Of a stretch of 64,000 nucleotides of DNA, positions 1-11,507 are shown one piece after another. This DNA comes from Nymphaea colorata (Eukaryota > Streptophyta > Magnoliopsida > Nymphaeales > Nymphaeaceae). Made by a program: the position numbers and the translations under genes. Where the stretch lies: NCBI RefSeq assembly GCF_008831285.2, contig NC_045143.1, forward strand, positions 17,500,655-17,564,654, given 5' to 3'. Each line of letters begins with the position of its first letter. Positions within the stretch are counted from its first letter, which is position 1. Under the pieces are notes generated by a model that was not told the origin of the DNA, did not search any database, and saw only the letters and a program-made list of their open reading frames with translations.

Positions 1-103
1 CACCAGGACTATCTGAATGGTGCAAGGAGAACGGGGACTGATTCTGATCACCAAAAACATCAGCCTGATCAACATGATGAATAAATGAATTTTCGATAGC
101 CAT
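1..103 (-). CDS. Copia gag N-terminus (partial)
   Basis: The reading frame opens with ATG at 103 on the minus strand and stays open for 34 codons to the window edge. The residues ...SPFSLHHSDSPG resemble the N-terminal phrase that precedes the gag domain in many plant copia polyproteins. It starts about 40 bases after the primer-binding site, as expected for gag. The rest of the protein is not in the window, so it cannot be told whether the element is intact. Confidence 0.7.
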   Translation of the reverse strand, partial: MAIENSFIHHVDQADVFGDQNQSPFSLHHSDSPG

Positions 104-143
104 GTGACAAGCCATGTGGGTAATATCTCTTTGTCTCAAAACA

Positions 144-155
144 GCTCTGATACCA
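144..155 (-). promoter_or_regulatory. Primer-binding site (tRNA-iMet) of the truncated copia element
   Basis: The minus strand reads TGGTATCAGAGC, the standard plant copia primer site. It lies two bases inside the LTR edge. Confidence 0.8.
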
Positions 156-343
156 TATGACAGAAATGTGAGAGATAGAGAGACATGAGAGAGAGAGATG
201 GATGCATCAAGGAGATGATCCTTCTTCCATTCAATGTCGCATATTTAAAGGAATACAAATCGAGGGATAGATCCACAAATCATGGGATAGAGATGTTACA
301 GAAAATCATGGGATAGAGATGTTACAGATAAATGGTTACAACA

Positions 344-2949
344 GAAAATTTGAAGATAATAATAAAAAGGATTATCTTTCCTTAAATCAGCTTCTAGATC
401 TTTCCTTTCAATCTGATAAGAAAGGCCTTCTTTTCTTTCATTCAGAAAGGAGGTACTTGTATAGTGACTAAAAAATAGTGCAAAATTAGGGCACGAGAAG
501 CATATTGTGGGCTTTATTACAATAATTACAAAAAAATCACAAGAAAAATAAAAGGTGAAAATCCTTTTTTGTGCACTCGAATCCCAATGGCTGAGAGGGA
601 ACATATCTGCAAGAGAATTCATATACATGCATTAGAAGAAAGAAACTATTTGAAGCCAAATATCAGAATTCTTCTAACTTTAGGATTTAGCACCCCCACC
701 TCAAATTGGATACCCTTACTTTGGATTTGAGAAATGTAAATTGATACTTATTTAACGCCTTGTTAAATATATTCGCCAAATGCAAGTGTGGTGGAACATG
801 CTATGTCCTAATCATTCCGTAGGCCTGCGCATGAAAATTTCATGCACAGGCATGTGATGCTGCCACATGGTGCCTAGGCTTCAAGATTCTAAAATGGAAT
901 CGATGTCACCAGCCGACAAATTGGTTGATACCTTAAAAGACCATACTGCCCCCTTGCCTTTTGAATCGGCTTTTACCTTAAAAGTCCTTACTAGTCCACA
1001 GTCTTTGATGCACTAGGAATAATGTCAAATCAACCGCTGAATCAGCTTAAAACATAAAAGATGAAACTGCCCTACCATCTTCAATGCAAGAGAAAATGAC
1101 AGAAAATGCCATGCATTGGAAAAATTCTGAAACCCTCCTCCATCATTATGGCAGGATTACTCGAGAGTCTCCAACTTTCGTAGATGATTGTTTAAGCTAA
1201 GAGAGAGAGAGAAAGACGCATCACAATGATCTAAGAAGAAGAGTGCAAAGCCCTCCTGAAGAGCATAGACACCTCCTGAAGCATTTCCAAAATTAGTTCT
1301 GTGAAAGGGGACATTCGAAAAAGTCATGTTTTCTCTTTTGTGATTTCCAAGATCGATCATTTAATCAATATATGGATCACGACATTATTTTTTCATATTC
1401 TTGGTGGTTATTCTTTACTTTCTAGCTAACATGAAAATGATTTTCCTTGTGAAACCAGACAATTAAAGTCTTCGGATCGAGTTAAAAAGAGGAACAACTC
1501 AAACACAAAATCTGAAAAGCCAAAAGGGTATTGCAGAATTGGAGAAGTGTGCATAAAATAGAGCAGGACAAGGAGAGAAAGAGAGGGAGAACTCTTCATG
1601 GAGTCACAAACGCATTTGTGACTACGAAAGCTCCAATCCACCATTACATTGATTAATGCCCCATCAATTTTCTCCATCGAATATATGAGTTGAATTTTAC
1701 TGTAAGTAAATGCTTGATTGTTGTAGACACCTCAAAATTTTTATTGGTCTTTTGTGCTTATTTTCTCAAACATCAAACATCTTTCAAACACAAAGGCCTG
1801 AGATCACATAGGGATGAATTTTATCACCTTTATAACCCAAATGCTAGGCAGCTGGATCTAGATCATCCAACCTACCGTAGTCAGGAAAAATCACCATTTC
1901 GCCCAAATTTTGTCCAATTTTTATGAAACAACTTCAGAATTCATGAGAATTATGATTTACCATTTCAGTTATGAAAGTTCTCATATTTGCAATCACCAAG
2001 GATTTTCACAATCCATTTTCCAGCTCACATTTGGTTGAGTTAAGCTCAAAATGGCCCATTTCTGCCATTTTTCAGTAATTTCTTCGCACCAAAATATCTG
2101 CTAATCCACCAACTTTGTTTTCAAATCATTTCTACTATCAGCAGACTATTTTTAATGAAACCTTAAATTTGTAGAGCCAAATTCTTGTTAGAACCTTCTA
2201 TTTCCCTCCATTTCAGTTGCAATGAGCTCATTGACTCAATGATTTGCTTGATTCTCATCAATGACACCTTGTCAGTACCAGTGGAGCTCACGTTAAGGTT
2301 TTCTCAATGCCAGGAGAATATTTCTGAAGTTATTTTTCACTCACTCATCTTAATTTCATCTCTAAAGTGTTGCTCTAACATCAAGGTCACTCTATCTCCT
2401 TGAACTTTGAGTGTCGCAGTTTAAATTCTATCAATATGAGGGTAGACAGCTTGTGCCAAGTTAGCATCATGTTCTTTAGTATCACAACTGATTATCTTTA
2501 GCTCGATTTGGATTAGTTCATTTGAAATGTAGCTCATTTTTCATTTTCACTCATTTGTCCTACATCTGGAGCTCTCAATGACAACTCAAACTTCTAAGCT
2601 GAAATTCTCACAATCCAGACCTTAAATTGATAATTTCTTCACAACAGTATAATTAGAAACATCTCAACATAGTATTATCAGATCTAGTTCAGATAGAATA
2701 CCTCTCGATCATAGAATTCATCACTGCTGGGAGTGCACTATCTTGTCTGAATCTAGACATTATCACTTTTAGCTTCAAGACTAACTTTTAATCAATCTAG
2801 GATTCTGATTTTCAATTTTAGCATACCGATCGATTCAGCTCATTCAAAGAGAGTATCAATGCATCTATTTCTCACAAACAAGTCCAAAATCACTGGCTTC
2901 CATTTTATCCTTCACATATCCATTTTACAACTTGGTCAATTTTAAAAAT
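344..2949. other. Intergenic, no gene recognised
   Basis: AT-rich sequence with only short open frames and no motif or splice pattern I recognise. Around 1720 there is a phrase (TTGTAGACACCTCAAAA) that resembles one seen near the start of some plant gypsy LTRs, and a similar phrase recurs near 3833. I could not define LTR edges or target duplications, so this is only a hint that the stretch is old retrotransposon sequence. Confidence 0.5.
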
Positions 2950-3067
2950 TTTGATTTTTCAAAGACAAATCAAGTCATTTTTTCTTGAAACTTCTTATGA
3001 ACATACACTTTGATTTTTCAAAGACAAATGAAGTCTTTTTTTCTTGAAACTTCTTATGAACATACAC
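2950..3067. repeat. Two tandem copies of a 59-bp unit
   Basis: The unit beginning TTTGATTTTTCAAAGACAAA occurs at 2950-3008 and again at 3009-3067 with about two differences. The near identity points to a recent local duplication. Confidence 0.9.
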
Positions 3068-4107
3068 TTTTGCATTGTCTATGATTCAACATAGTTTAAT
3101 GTCCACCTCGACTTGCGAAACATGCTTTTTGTACCAGGGGCAAAACAGTTATTTGGTAAATGTGCATGATTTTTATATCTTTCTAAGTTAGGAACCACAT
3201 GAACCTAACTTACATGTTCCGTATGCTAGAGCAAAGCCCAGCATAACTCACACAGGGTCTGACCTCACCTTGAATTCAGCTCAGTTCAAAACTAAACTCA
3301 ATAAGCTAAATGTGACAAAAAACTGAACCTGGTTGACTTGAGCCTGGTCTGGACTTGTGTTTAACCTAGTCAAACACTTAGCAAACCCAAGTCAACATCC
3401 TAGCACTGCACTTGAACCCATTGACCCCAGACTAAGCCCAGGTCCTGCATGTGCGTCAAACCTAGTCCAAATTATTGTTTCAGATCTGAATCTCATACCT
3501 GATATCCAACATCATTTTTCTCAATCCAAAACAGGATCTAAACCTATGATCTAAATCCAAAATCAAAATCCATACTCAAAATTCAGACCAGAACCCAAAT
3601 CAAACATCAAATCTTCCATCAGAAGTCCTAATCTAATCCATTTTGAACAAGATCAATCATAGTCGTTCATCTCAACTCTCAAGGCTGGCTATGGGTTTTC
3701 GTATATTTCAAAAGGGAATCATATCAGTGCCACTCCCACTCCTATATTCTAGACAGTCAGTTTAAAAATCAATATTATTTTGTAAAGTGTGGGCCCTTGA
3801 TCAGTGTTTTAGACAAATCTCCTCAGTTGATTTGTTGACACCTCAACAATCATTGTTTTTCCGTTTCTGAATTTCTGATTGGTTAGAGTTGGTTAAAACT
3901 TAGCCAACAACACTATCAAAAGAGGTGAGGATCGTCCAACCCCTATTCCCATATTTTGGCATATTTTCTAGGGTGAATTCTCTCTTCTTTTTCTTATTTT
4001 ACTTAGTTTATTTCCTTGCTTTTGCTAACTTAGATTCCTCCTTTTGGGCATATTTTTTAAGATTTTTCCCAGGTCTTCCAAGTGGTTTGAATGTGGACTC
4101 ACAAAGA
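3068..4107. other. Intergenic, no gene recognised
   Basis: No coding pattern or RNA gene seen. The open frames that reach into the following GAA tract are products of that low-complexity run. Confidence 0.5.
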
Positions 4108-4166
4108 GGAAAAGAAGAAGAAGAAGAAGAAGAAGAAGAAGAAGAAGAGAAGAAGAAAGAAGAAAA
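4108..4166. repeat. (GAA)n microsatellite
   Basis: A run of GAA/AAG triplets interrupted by GAGAAG and AAAGAAG, followed by a CT-rich stretch to about 4220. It produces spurious poly-Glu, poly-Lys and poly-Leu open frames on both strands. Confidence 0.95.
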
Positions 4167-4879
4167 AGGCAAGTATCTCTCTTTCCCTCTTTGATTTCTA
4201 CGTCCCTCTCTCTCTCTCTCATGGACTTCACGTAGGCATTCCTCTCAGTCTTTCGCATTCCTTTCTTCATTAGTTTTGTCTTCTCTTTACATAAATTATG
4301 ATGCATATGCATGTAGCTGTTTATTTTCATACATATGTGTTTGCTCCACTTTATTTAATTTGTCCTTAATTTAAATTGTGCATTTAAATGTTAGTTAGTT
4401 TGTTTTGATTTAGATTATAATATTTTTAATTGATTGAGTTATCTTGATAATGTCATTGTATTTGGGAATTTTCATTAAAATATAGTTTGAGAGATGTTAA
4501 ATATTAAGTTAAATGAAAATCAGACTTGCTCTAGCGAGATTGATTTTCACGTAACTTCAAATGACTATACCTCTCGAACAAGAAATTGTTTTTGCAATCC
4601 ATAAAAAACCGAAGGTTTGTGTATGTGTATAGTTTGTGTGTTCAACTTTCATGCATTTTTGTTATAACTTGACCCCTCTGTTACGTTGATTTCCGAACTG
4701 TTTTTTCTATCTCAGATTTTTTATTGTACTAAGCCTTGAAAGTTTCCTATATTAATTAACTTAGTTCTCTCACTGCAGAAGTCTAAATTGAGTTCCGTAA
4801 AAGCCAGAAGTTTGCTATACGTGTAACTACAAAAATTGTTACTTAACTTAGTTTTTAATGAACTGTTTTTTCATTACTG

Positions 4880-5070
4880 CTTGTTGAAGTTTTAGCAACA
4901 AAAATAATATTTGGTTGCTGATCCCACCAATATAAAAATTCAGCAACAGAAACAATTCTTCATTGCTATATGGGCCTTTAATAACCAAATATTTCATTGG
5001 TAAAGGTCTTTTTTTAGTGCCCTATAGTAACAAAAGGGGCTTTCATTGTTGGTAGTTGCCCCTTTATCAA
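4880..5070. repeat. Possible subterminal block of a CACTA-like or MITE element
   Basis: Short motifs of the AGCAACA / TTGTTGC / TTGGTTGCTGA kind occur several times in both orientations, the organisation seen in subterminal regions of CACTA elements. I could not find terminal inverted repeats or a target duplication. The motif differs from the GGCAACGG motif of the blocks at 21640, 52270 and 62545, so it may be a different family or not an element. Confidence 0.25.
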
Positions 5071-6425
5071 CAAAACCCTATTTCTTTGCCTTAGGGTTTA
5101 TATACTCCTATGAAATTGAGTTTCTCTCCTTTTCCATGAACTTTCCAAACTGCGCGTGAGCTTCCCCTCTTCCAACTGCAATTTCTACAAAAAGCCATGA
5201 GATCGACACAATCGATTTTCCAATTGTTGGTATTCCTTCTATGGCTCCATCTATTAGATGATTGATTGGGGATATCGTCACTGGTTGGTGCGATCATTGC
5301 AGCTATTTTTTCCTCCATGCCACAAAGAAGCAATCATTGGTTTTCCTCCTCTCTTCTCCTCCTGTGCTGTGCATGAGATCCCTCTTGCTCCTGCTAGTGA
5401 TCACACTCATACTGCAAGTATGGTTTCCTTCTTTGTCTATCTCCCTTTTCCCCTCATCACACTCTTTCTCTGCTCATTTCTGACTTTGCCATGGCTGATG
5501 CATAGAGTAGCAGACCCACAGAGGAGGCCCAGAGAGAGGGGAGCCACAAGGCATACCCGAGAGAGCAATCCAGCAGGTTGAGGGCATTCTTCTTCTATTT
5601 TTTGTGTTTTTGTAGTTTGTTTGAGCTTGAGATATGAGTATTACAGGTCTTCGCAATTGGTGATTAGTCCCAATTCATCAAGGCTACTGAAGGCAAGCTC
5701 AGTTTATGTGAAGCAAATAGAAGTAAAGGATGATGTGGAAAAAGGCTCATGATTTTTGGATTCATTGAGAAACCAGAACAATTTAAGATGCTTGTGTATT
5801 CATAAGGATCCATGGAGTGCCGTACCTCAAAGGCAGATTGGAGAGACTGCACTGAATGAGACAAGCTCTAGATCATAGATTCTTAGGCTGGTGAGTGTTT
5901 TTGCATTGGCGTTGGTTTCATTTGCTTCAATAGCCTAGTTTTTTTACGATTCCTTTTCTCTTTGTGCTTTCTGATCCCATTGCTATTTTTTTCCATAGAC
6001 AATAGAAAGTTTTGCTCGTGGATTTTTTGGCACAGACAATTCAAGCACTCTGGTTGCAAGTGTGGTATGCAATTCTTATGTTTGCTTTTCTTTGCTATTG
6101 TATGGAAAATTTCTTAAGTAAATAAAAGGTATATCAAGTTCCACTGCTCATGCATGCACAACTTCATTGTTTTCGCAAGGAACGAACAAGCATCATAGGT
6201 ATTAGGAACAAGTGCAAAGTTGAAAGTAGGATGTCGCATCAATATGGGCTTGCTAGAGCATTCCTTGTATCAGTTGTAACCTTCTTTATGAGGCAGTTAG
6301 ACCGCCTTTAGTCCAGTGAATGTGAATGAATATTTAACAATCACGAGTTTTTGTTACCGTGGTTAGATTTTAATAGTCCTGTTGTTACTGTTTTGAGCCA
6401 TTTGGTTCTTTGTTTATGTTTAGAG
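5071..6425. other. Intergenic or unrecognised gene remains
   Basis: No product recognised. Between about 5640 and 6070 there are two short open stretches with splice-like borders: one ends before GGTGAGTG near 5892 and the next follows TTTCCATAG near 5999. They could be exons of a degraded gene, but none of the conceptual peptides resembles a family I know. Confidence 0.3.
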
Positions 6426-6433
6426 GTGTCACT

Positions 6434-7341
6434 TAGGGCTGAACAACGAGCTGAGTAACTCGATCTCGGCTCGAATTCGAATTCGAGCTAGTTTTTCTGC
6501 TAAATCAGAGAAAACAAGGTTTCTGAAACCCTCTCCTTCAAACGAGAGAGGGTCTCAAAAACCCAATGATTTCTGCTCGAGCAAGGGTTTCACTCGAGTG
6601 AGGGTTTCACTTGAAGGCACCCATCCTTTCATCTTCGAGTCATTTTTGTTCTTCTTTCTTTGTTTCTTTGAGATCTGAGGCTGAGAAGATTGAAACAGAT
6701 TCTCAGCCTAAGATGGGTGTTGTGCGCTTCTTTGCCTTCTTCTTGCTGCCTTTAGAGTCCAGTGGTCAGACCATGAGTGGAAGCACAAATGGGGTTGTTC
6801 TGATGGGCGGTCGTTGGATCTTGGGCTTCGAAGAAGTTCCTGATTCACAGGGTAAGGAGGACGAAGACATAGCGCCTGATTCGATCTCTCTTCTAGTGAA
6901 GGAGAAGAAGCAGGACAAAGAGGTGTATGTTTCTAGCTTTGTTTTGGAGAAGAAGAAGAAGAAGGAGAAAGAAGTGCCTGATTGTAGTTCCTTTTTGGAG
7001 AAGAAGGCGCCCAAAGAGGCGCTTGGTTCTGCCTCTGTGAAGAAGACCAAGGGAGAAACAATGTTCTCCCTCAAATCCTCGCTCGAGCAAAGATCATTCT
7101 TTTTCTTCTTTTAGATTTTTGTAACTTGTGATTGTTCCTTCTTTGCAGAACTACCTTCTGCTACTGCCATCTTCTTCCACAGCAAAAGCATCTAAAACCA
7201 GCAACTAATCGAGTTAAACGAGTTTGTCGAGCTCGACCACAATTGATTGAGTCAAGCTCAAGCTATCATTGTAGAGCTCGACTCGAGTTCGAGCCAAGCT
7301 CGAGCTGATCAAAACAACAGTCGAGCCGAGCTCTAGCCCTA
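6434..7341. mobile_element. Non-autonomous hAT-type element, 908 bp
   Basis: The element is bounded by a perfect 8-bp direct repeat, GTGTCACT, at 6426-6433 and 7342-7349. An 8-bp target duplication is the mark of the hAT superfamily. Both ends begin TAGGGCT (read inward) and carry many GAGCTCG / CTCGAGC motifs in both orientations, as in the hAT-derived repeats with GAGCTCG-rich ends found across angiosperms. No transposase is present, so mobility would need a partner. The centre carries an open frame of 167 codons, listed separately. Confidence 0.88.
6611..7114 (+). CDS. 167-codon ORF inside the hAT element, unknown function
   Basis: I do not recognise the product. The frame starts at ATG 6611 and ends at TAG 7112-7114, wholly inside the transposon. 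The N-terminal third is Ser/Phe-rich. The C-terminal half is highly charged and modular, with repeats of the type S-x-F-L-E-K-K-(K/A)-x-K-E (about residues 95-140), and the last residues are a poly-Phe run from a CTT-rich tract. It may be captured host sequence, or low-complexity sequence that happens to be open. No transposase motif is present. Expression evidence would be needed to call it a gene. Confidence 0.3.
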   Translation: MKAPILSSSSHFCSSFFVSLRSEAEKIETDSQPKMGVVRFFAFFLLPLESSGQTMSGSTNGVVLMGGRWILGFEEVPDSQGKEDEDIAPDSISLLVKEKKQDKEVYVSSFVLEKKKKKEKEVPDCSSFLEKKAPKEALGSASVKKTKGETMFSLKSSLEQRSFFFFF

Positions 7342-7349
7342 GTGTCACT

Positions 7350-9054
7350 AGCAGTGAGATGGTCACCTGCATTATTGAAGGGGAAAATCATAGTAGCTTC
7401 CTGGAACCATTGGGTTTGTGGATGTTGGTCTCTTTGAGAGAGTGTGTCCTGTTGTGAATTACTATTATTATAATTAGATGAATGCACACTCTTTTCTTCT
7501 ATTTAACCTTACTTTTGTTTCCTTCGAAAGAGTTGAAATAAGTTCGTCAGAAGAGCTTGACTAGAGGTGTGAGTTTGACTATAGTTATGTTGACATTGAC
7601 TGACAAGATATATGCCAATGAGATCTAAAGTTTTAGTTACAACATTTTATATAGTGCACAGCTGAATGCATATGGAAGACTTACTTCAAGAAACATAAAT
7701 TCTTGATCCAATTCAACTCAACAGTGTCATATAATAATGGGCTTAATTTTAGTTTTTTCAAAACAGATTCATCATCACTATCATTTGCTTTTATGACCGA
7801 ATTAATGGGAGTACAGTTGTGATACATTATTTGGTTATATCAAACTACAACATTGGAGACATAAGGGCATTGTGGGAGATTTTATGCAGATAGCAGTTTC
7901 CTTAGGTAGATATTAAAAAAGATTATTTATCTTTTAGGAGCAGAGCATGTGATATTACCATTTGGGTCTCATGTGTTGGTGCACTTAGTATTATCCTATT
8001 GGCTATTTATTGCGCTTGTTCAGCATAGTAACAATTGGATAAAAGACATCCATAGGCAAGTGCTGCCATTTGTATTCAAAGCTAGAAATATCTGTCAATT
8101 CAAATATGTCCCACCAAGGAGGATGTGACTGAAGCCGACCAATAGAGGAGGCTGTGACATATCTTTCTATATTTTGTGGTAAGGTTGACATGCAAAAAAC
8201 TTTTTAATCTTATTTCATACTTTCTAAGTTTCTTTATTTAAGCTTCAATCTTGTACTCAAATTTTTGAGAAATACTAAAGCATTTGAAACTTCACAAGCT
8301 TTCTCATTGCCAAGATTTTATTGGGGTTGAGAACTGTGAGTATGATTTATGCTTGCAATAAGTTTTTCATTATGCACACTTGTGTGTCACATAGCATGCA
8401 TAAAGCATGATCGTCAAGTACATCTGTCTTATGTCAGTTGAGTGTGTATTACTTTTCTTTCGATCTAGACCCTAATTTAGTTATACTTTTTTATTTCTAT
8501 GTGACCATTGCTCGATTGATGTTTATGTTTGCCATTATGGAATATTATTCAATCATCCATCATGATTTATCTCTCTTTAGCACTGTAGATGAAGATTGAA
8601 GAGATCTACTATGCTTGCCTTCGTAGGTATCTAGTGCGTAGCATTTGTTAATATCGTTCTTCAAGAAGTACAGTCCGAGATCCATTAAACTCTCCTACGC
8701 TGGCTGCGCCTCGCATGTTTTGATCGCTCGTTTTTTTGCCTCTACCTCAGGTGCCACCTCATCGGTTATTAACACTTTGCATCCATACTTTTGGACGGCT
8801 TGTCAAGGTGTGTCATTCCTTCTCTACCCCACATCATTCTTTTGTGCCCCACATCAATCTTACCTCCACTGGTTGGGTCTCTCTCTCTCCCCTCATCTTA
8901 TTCCAGCCACTGAATCACTTTTTCTTGGGCATTTTGCTTAAGCGGCTTTGCTTCTGCGCTCTACGTAGGTGCAGTGGCTTTGATAGGTAGAGCTTGCACC
9001 AACTGAAAAATCTTGCCGTATCAGAAGGCCGAAACTGTACTACAACTGATCAGC
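7350..9054. other. Intergenic; right part may belong to the LINE upstream region
   Basis: No gene recognised. From about 8640 the GC content rises and an open frame appears (8645-8941). Its position just upstream of the LINE endonuclease would suit degraded LINE ORF1 or leader sequence, but the peptide has no motif that I can use. Confidence 0.4.
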
Positions 9055-9443
9055 ATGCGGATTGGCTTCTGGAACGTGCATGGCCTGAATGCAGAGGAAA
9101 AACAACAGTGTTTAGCTAGTTAGATTTGCCAACATAAGGTGCATATTATGGCCATCGCCGAACAAAAAATGATGGATGTACATTTACTTATGGTCAAACA
9201 AGTTTGGAGGGGTGCCTTTTACTGTTTTAAACTTGCAGTGCGTTAAGCCGAAGGCTTAATTACCTTTCGGGATTCTTCTATAGTGGCTTCTTGTGTTCAC
9301 GTAGGAGATTTTTCTCTAACAATCAGATGCGACTTTGGGACACGTACAGGCTACTTCACTGCTATTTATGGACCCATTCATGTTGCACGTCGGCATTTGT
9401 TGTGGACTGATTTACAACGAGTGATTTCTAGGTTCCCAGACTT

Positions 9444-9778
9444 TGTTGGGTCTTCTAGAGAGAAGAGTATGCTGAAATTTTCTAGAGAGGAGGTTACATT
9501 GGATCTTTCAAGAGAAGAGATTACGCTGGAATTTTCTAGAGAGGAGATTATGATAACTCTTCCTAATTTTTTGTGCTTTAACCTTAACTTTTCTCTCCTT
9601 CTACCTTGAGCCAATTGTAAACTATAAATACCTGTCTTGTGTCTTTGATTGATTCAAGTTCTCAATAAAAGAACTCCTCTCCTCTCTTGTGTATGTAGGC
9701 TAATATGCCGAACCACGTAATCTTTTGTGTGCCATGGTTGATTGTAAAATTGGTGTAACAGTCACCAAAAACTCAACA
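9444..9778 (+). repeat. 5' LTR of copia element 1 (335 bp)
   Basis: TGTTGG...CAACA. It contains tandem motifs of the form TCTAGAGAGGAG-GTTA-C repeated about four times near the start, a TATA-like CTATAAATA near 9622 and AATAAA near 9665. It is 26 bp longer than the 3' LTR because of a block just before GGTGTAACAGTCACC. Confidence 0.95.
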
Positions 9779-9790
9779 TGGTATCAAAGC
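9779..9790 (+). promoter_or_regulatory. Primer-binding site of copia element 1
   Basis: TGGTATCAAAGC directly abuts the 5' LTR. It differs by one base from the usual TGGTATCAGAGC complement of initiator tRNA-Met. Confidence 0.9.
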
Positions 9791-10284
9791 AAAAGGGATT
9801 CTGGTGATTTCCTACAATTCCGGCCACCTGAGTTTGTTCCGATGACCGAACGTGATCCTATAAGAGTCACCCATCCCTGTGATGCTCATCTGAGAAATTG
9901 GAGTTGCATTTGAGTGGTATCCTGCAAAAAAATTGTGGACGACCGTGTTGCTGCCGGAGAACAGGGGGCGGTTGGCGAGCAAGGAGGGCCCCTTCACCAC
10001 CACCACCTTCTCCGTCGTACTCCCCACCACCTTCCTCTTCCTTGGCAGCTCCCTCTCCTTGAAGACCGATCGGTCGTCCTCACTATCCACACTCTCAACC
10101 TTCTCGGCGACTGCACTGACGCCGCATAACAAAGGGCATCGTATAGGCGAGCCGTGGAGTTGCTGACTCCAGCATCGTTCTCCTCATCTCTTAATTCTTC
10201 AAATCGAGAATCTGATCTTGCGACAGGCAGCAGTAGTTTAGACCTAAATATCACCGTGCACATCAGAATTCTTCTCAGATTTTT

Positions 10285-11400
10285 ATGAGGGCAACAACTC
10301 ATCCTGTTGGTGATACGCCAAACAGCTCCAAGAGCGGAAGCCATGACCAAGGTACCATAAAAATTACTACTATTCTCTTGAATGAAACAAATTATCTGAG
10401 TTGGGCAAAAGCAGTTCGTTTATTCATGAGCAGGAGTTCAAAGTTCAGCTATATCAATGGAAAAGTCACGACTTCTCTTCCATTTGATCCAAAATTGGAT
10501 GAATGACAATCAGAGAATGACATGGTTATGTCATGGATGATGAATTCCATGGAACCATCAATAGCAAATCTATTTTTATATCAGGAAACAACTAAAGGCG
10601 TATAGGATACTTTGAAAGAAATGTATGGTCAACATAATAATTTAGCTCGGGTGTATCAAATACAACTTGAAATTGCAAATCTGCAGAAAGAAGGAAAACT
10701 AGATCATCTCTACTTAAATCAGCTACATTGTCTCTATGATGAGATGCTACAATATCGACCAGCCACTTCTGATCCAGAGGTTTACAAATAAAGATTTGAC
10801 AAAGACAAGGTATTTAAACTTCTTGCAGAACTCGGAGCCAACTACGAAAGCCTTAGAAGTCAGATTCTCATGACTAAGCCACTACCGAATTTTAATGAAG
10901 TATGTCAAGCCATCGAGAGGGAGGATGCACACAGGAAGGTTATGAATGTCACGTCCAAAGTCTAGATTAATGAAGGAAACCAATAATGAATGGTGTGTCT
11001 TGCTAACAAAGGTAGTCAGGAAGGAATAGTATACTTCACTCGACCAGAAAAAACCCACGCTTAAGGTGGAGCACAGAAACCAGGCGAATGCAGATACTAG
11101 GAATCGCAGCAAGTTGAGATGTTCCTATTGCAAAAAGGTTGATCATGTTCATGAAAAGTGCAGGGAACTTGTTGGCAAGCCCATCAAGGAAAAGATGACC
11201 TCTTCAAATCAGGCAGATCTTGCACACTTTGTTACCAAGGATGACTTAGAAAATTTTTTTCAGCAATTCTCAAAAGCCAACCTCGTCTCAAATGAACCAG
11301 TTGGATCATCTACTCAAAGTAATAATCATGCTTTATTTACTCAAGTAAAGTCTCCTTTATGGGTTATTGATTATGGGGCAACTGATCATATGACCAACGA
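10285..11400 (+). pseudogene. Copia 1 gag and protease (broken)
   Basis: The gag frame opens at 10285 (L-N-E-T-N-Y-L-S-W-A-K is the retrotransposon gag start) and is stopped at 10504. It continues in fragments to about 10960. After a shift, a CCHC zinc knuckle C-x2-C-x4-H-x4-C is intact at about 11120-11161. The protease follows near 11360-11395, but its catalytic box reads D-Y-G-A-T in place of the usual D-S-G-A. Gag packages the RNA and protease matures the polyprotein. With stops and an altered protease box, neither is likely to work. Confidence 0.85.
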
Positions 11401-11507
11401 TCCCCATAAGTTGGTCGAACTTGACAAAGAAAATAAAAAACCAGTGTTTACTGCTGATGGTACCACTATAGTTGTCACTGGGATTGGAAAAACCTTTTTT
11501 TTTTTAA

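Larger units (their letters stand above)
1..343 (-). mobile_element. 5' end of a Ty1/copia retrotransposon (truncated by window edge)
   Basis: Read on the minus strand, this is an LTR followed by a primer-binding site and the start of gag. The primer site TGGTATCAGAGC (complement at 144-155) matches the 3' end of initiator tRNA-Met, as is usual for plant copia elements. The LTR edge next to it is at 158 (TGACAG on the plus strand). The other LTR edge is uncertain: a TGTTG start on the minus strand at about 343 is a candidate. The LTR holds CT-rich stretches and a TATA-like TTTAAATA. A 20-bp phrase (catgggatagagatgttaca) is repeated around 278-327. The second LTR and any target duplication lie outside the window. 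Confidence 0.75.

Noticed and set aside
3925-4330. Open frames of 60-101 codons rich in Glu, Lys, Arg or Leu on both strands
   Set aside because: They are created by the GAA and CTCTCT tracts and have no sequence-specific content.
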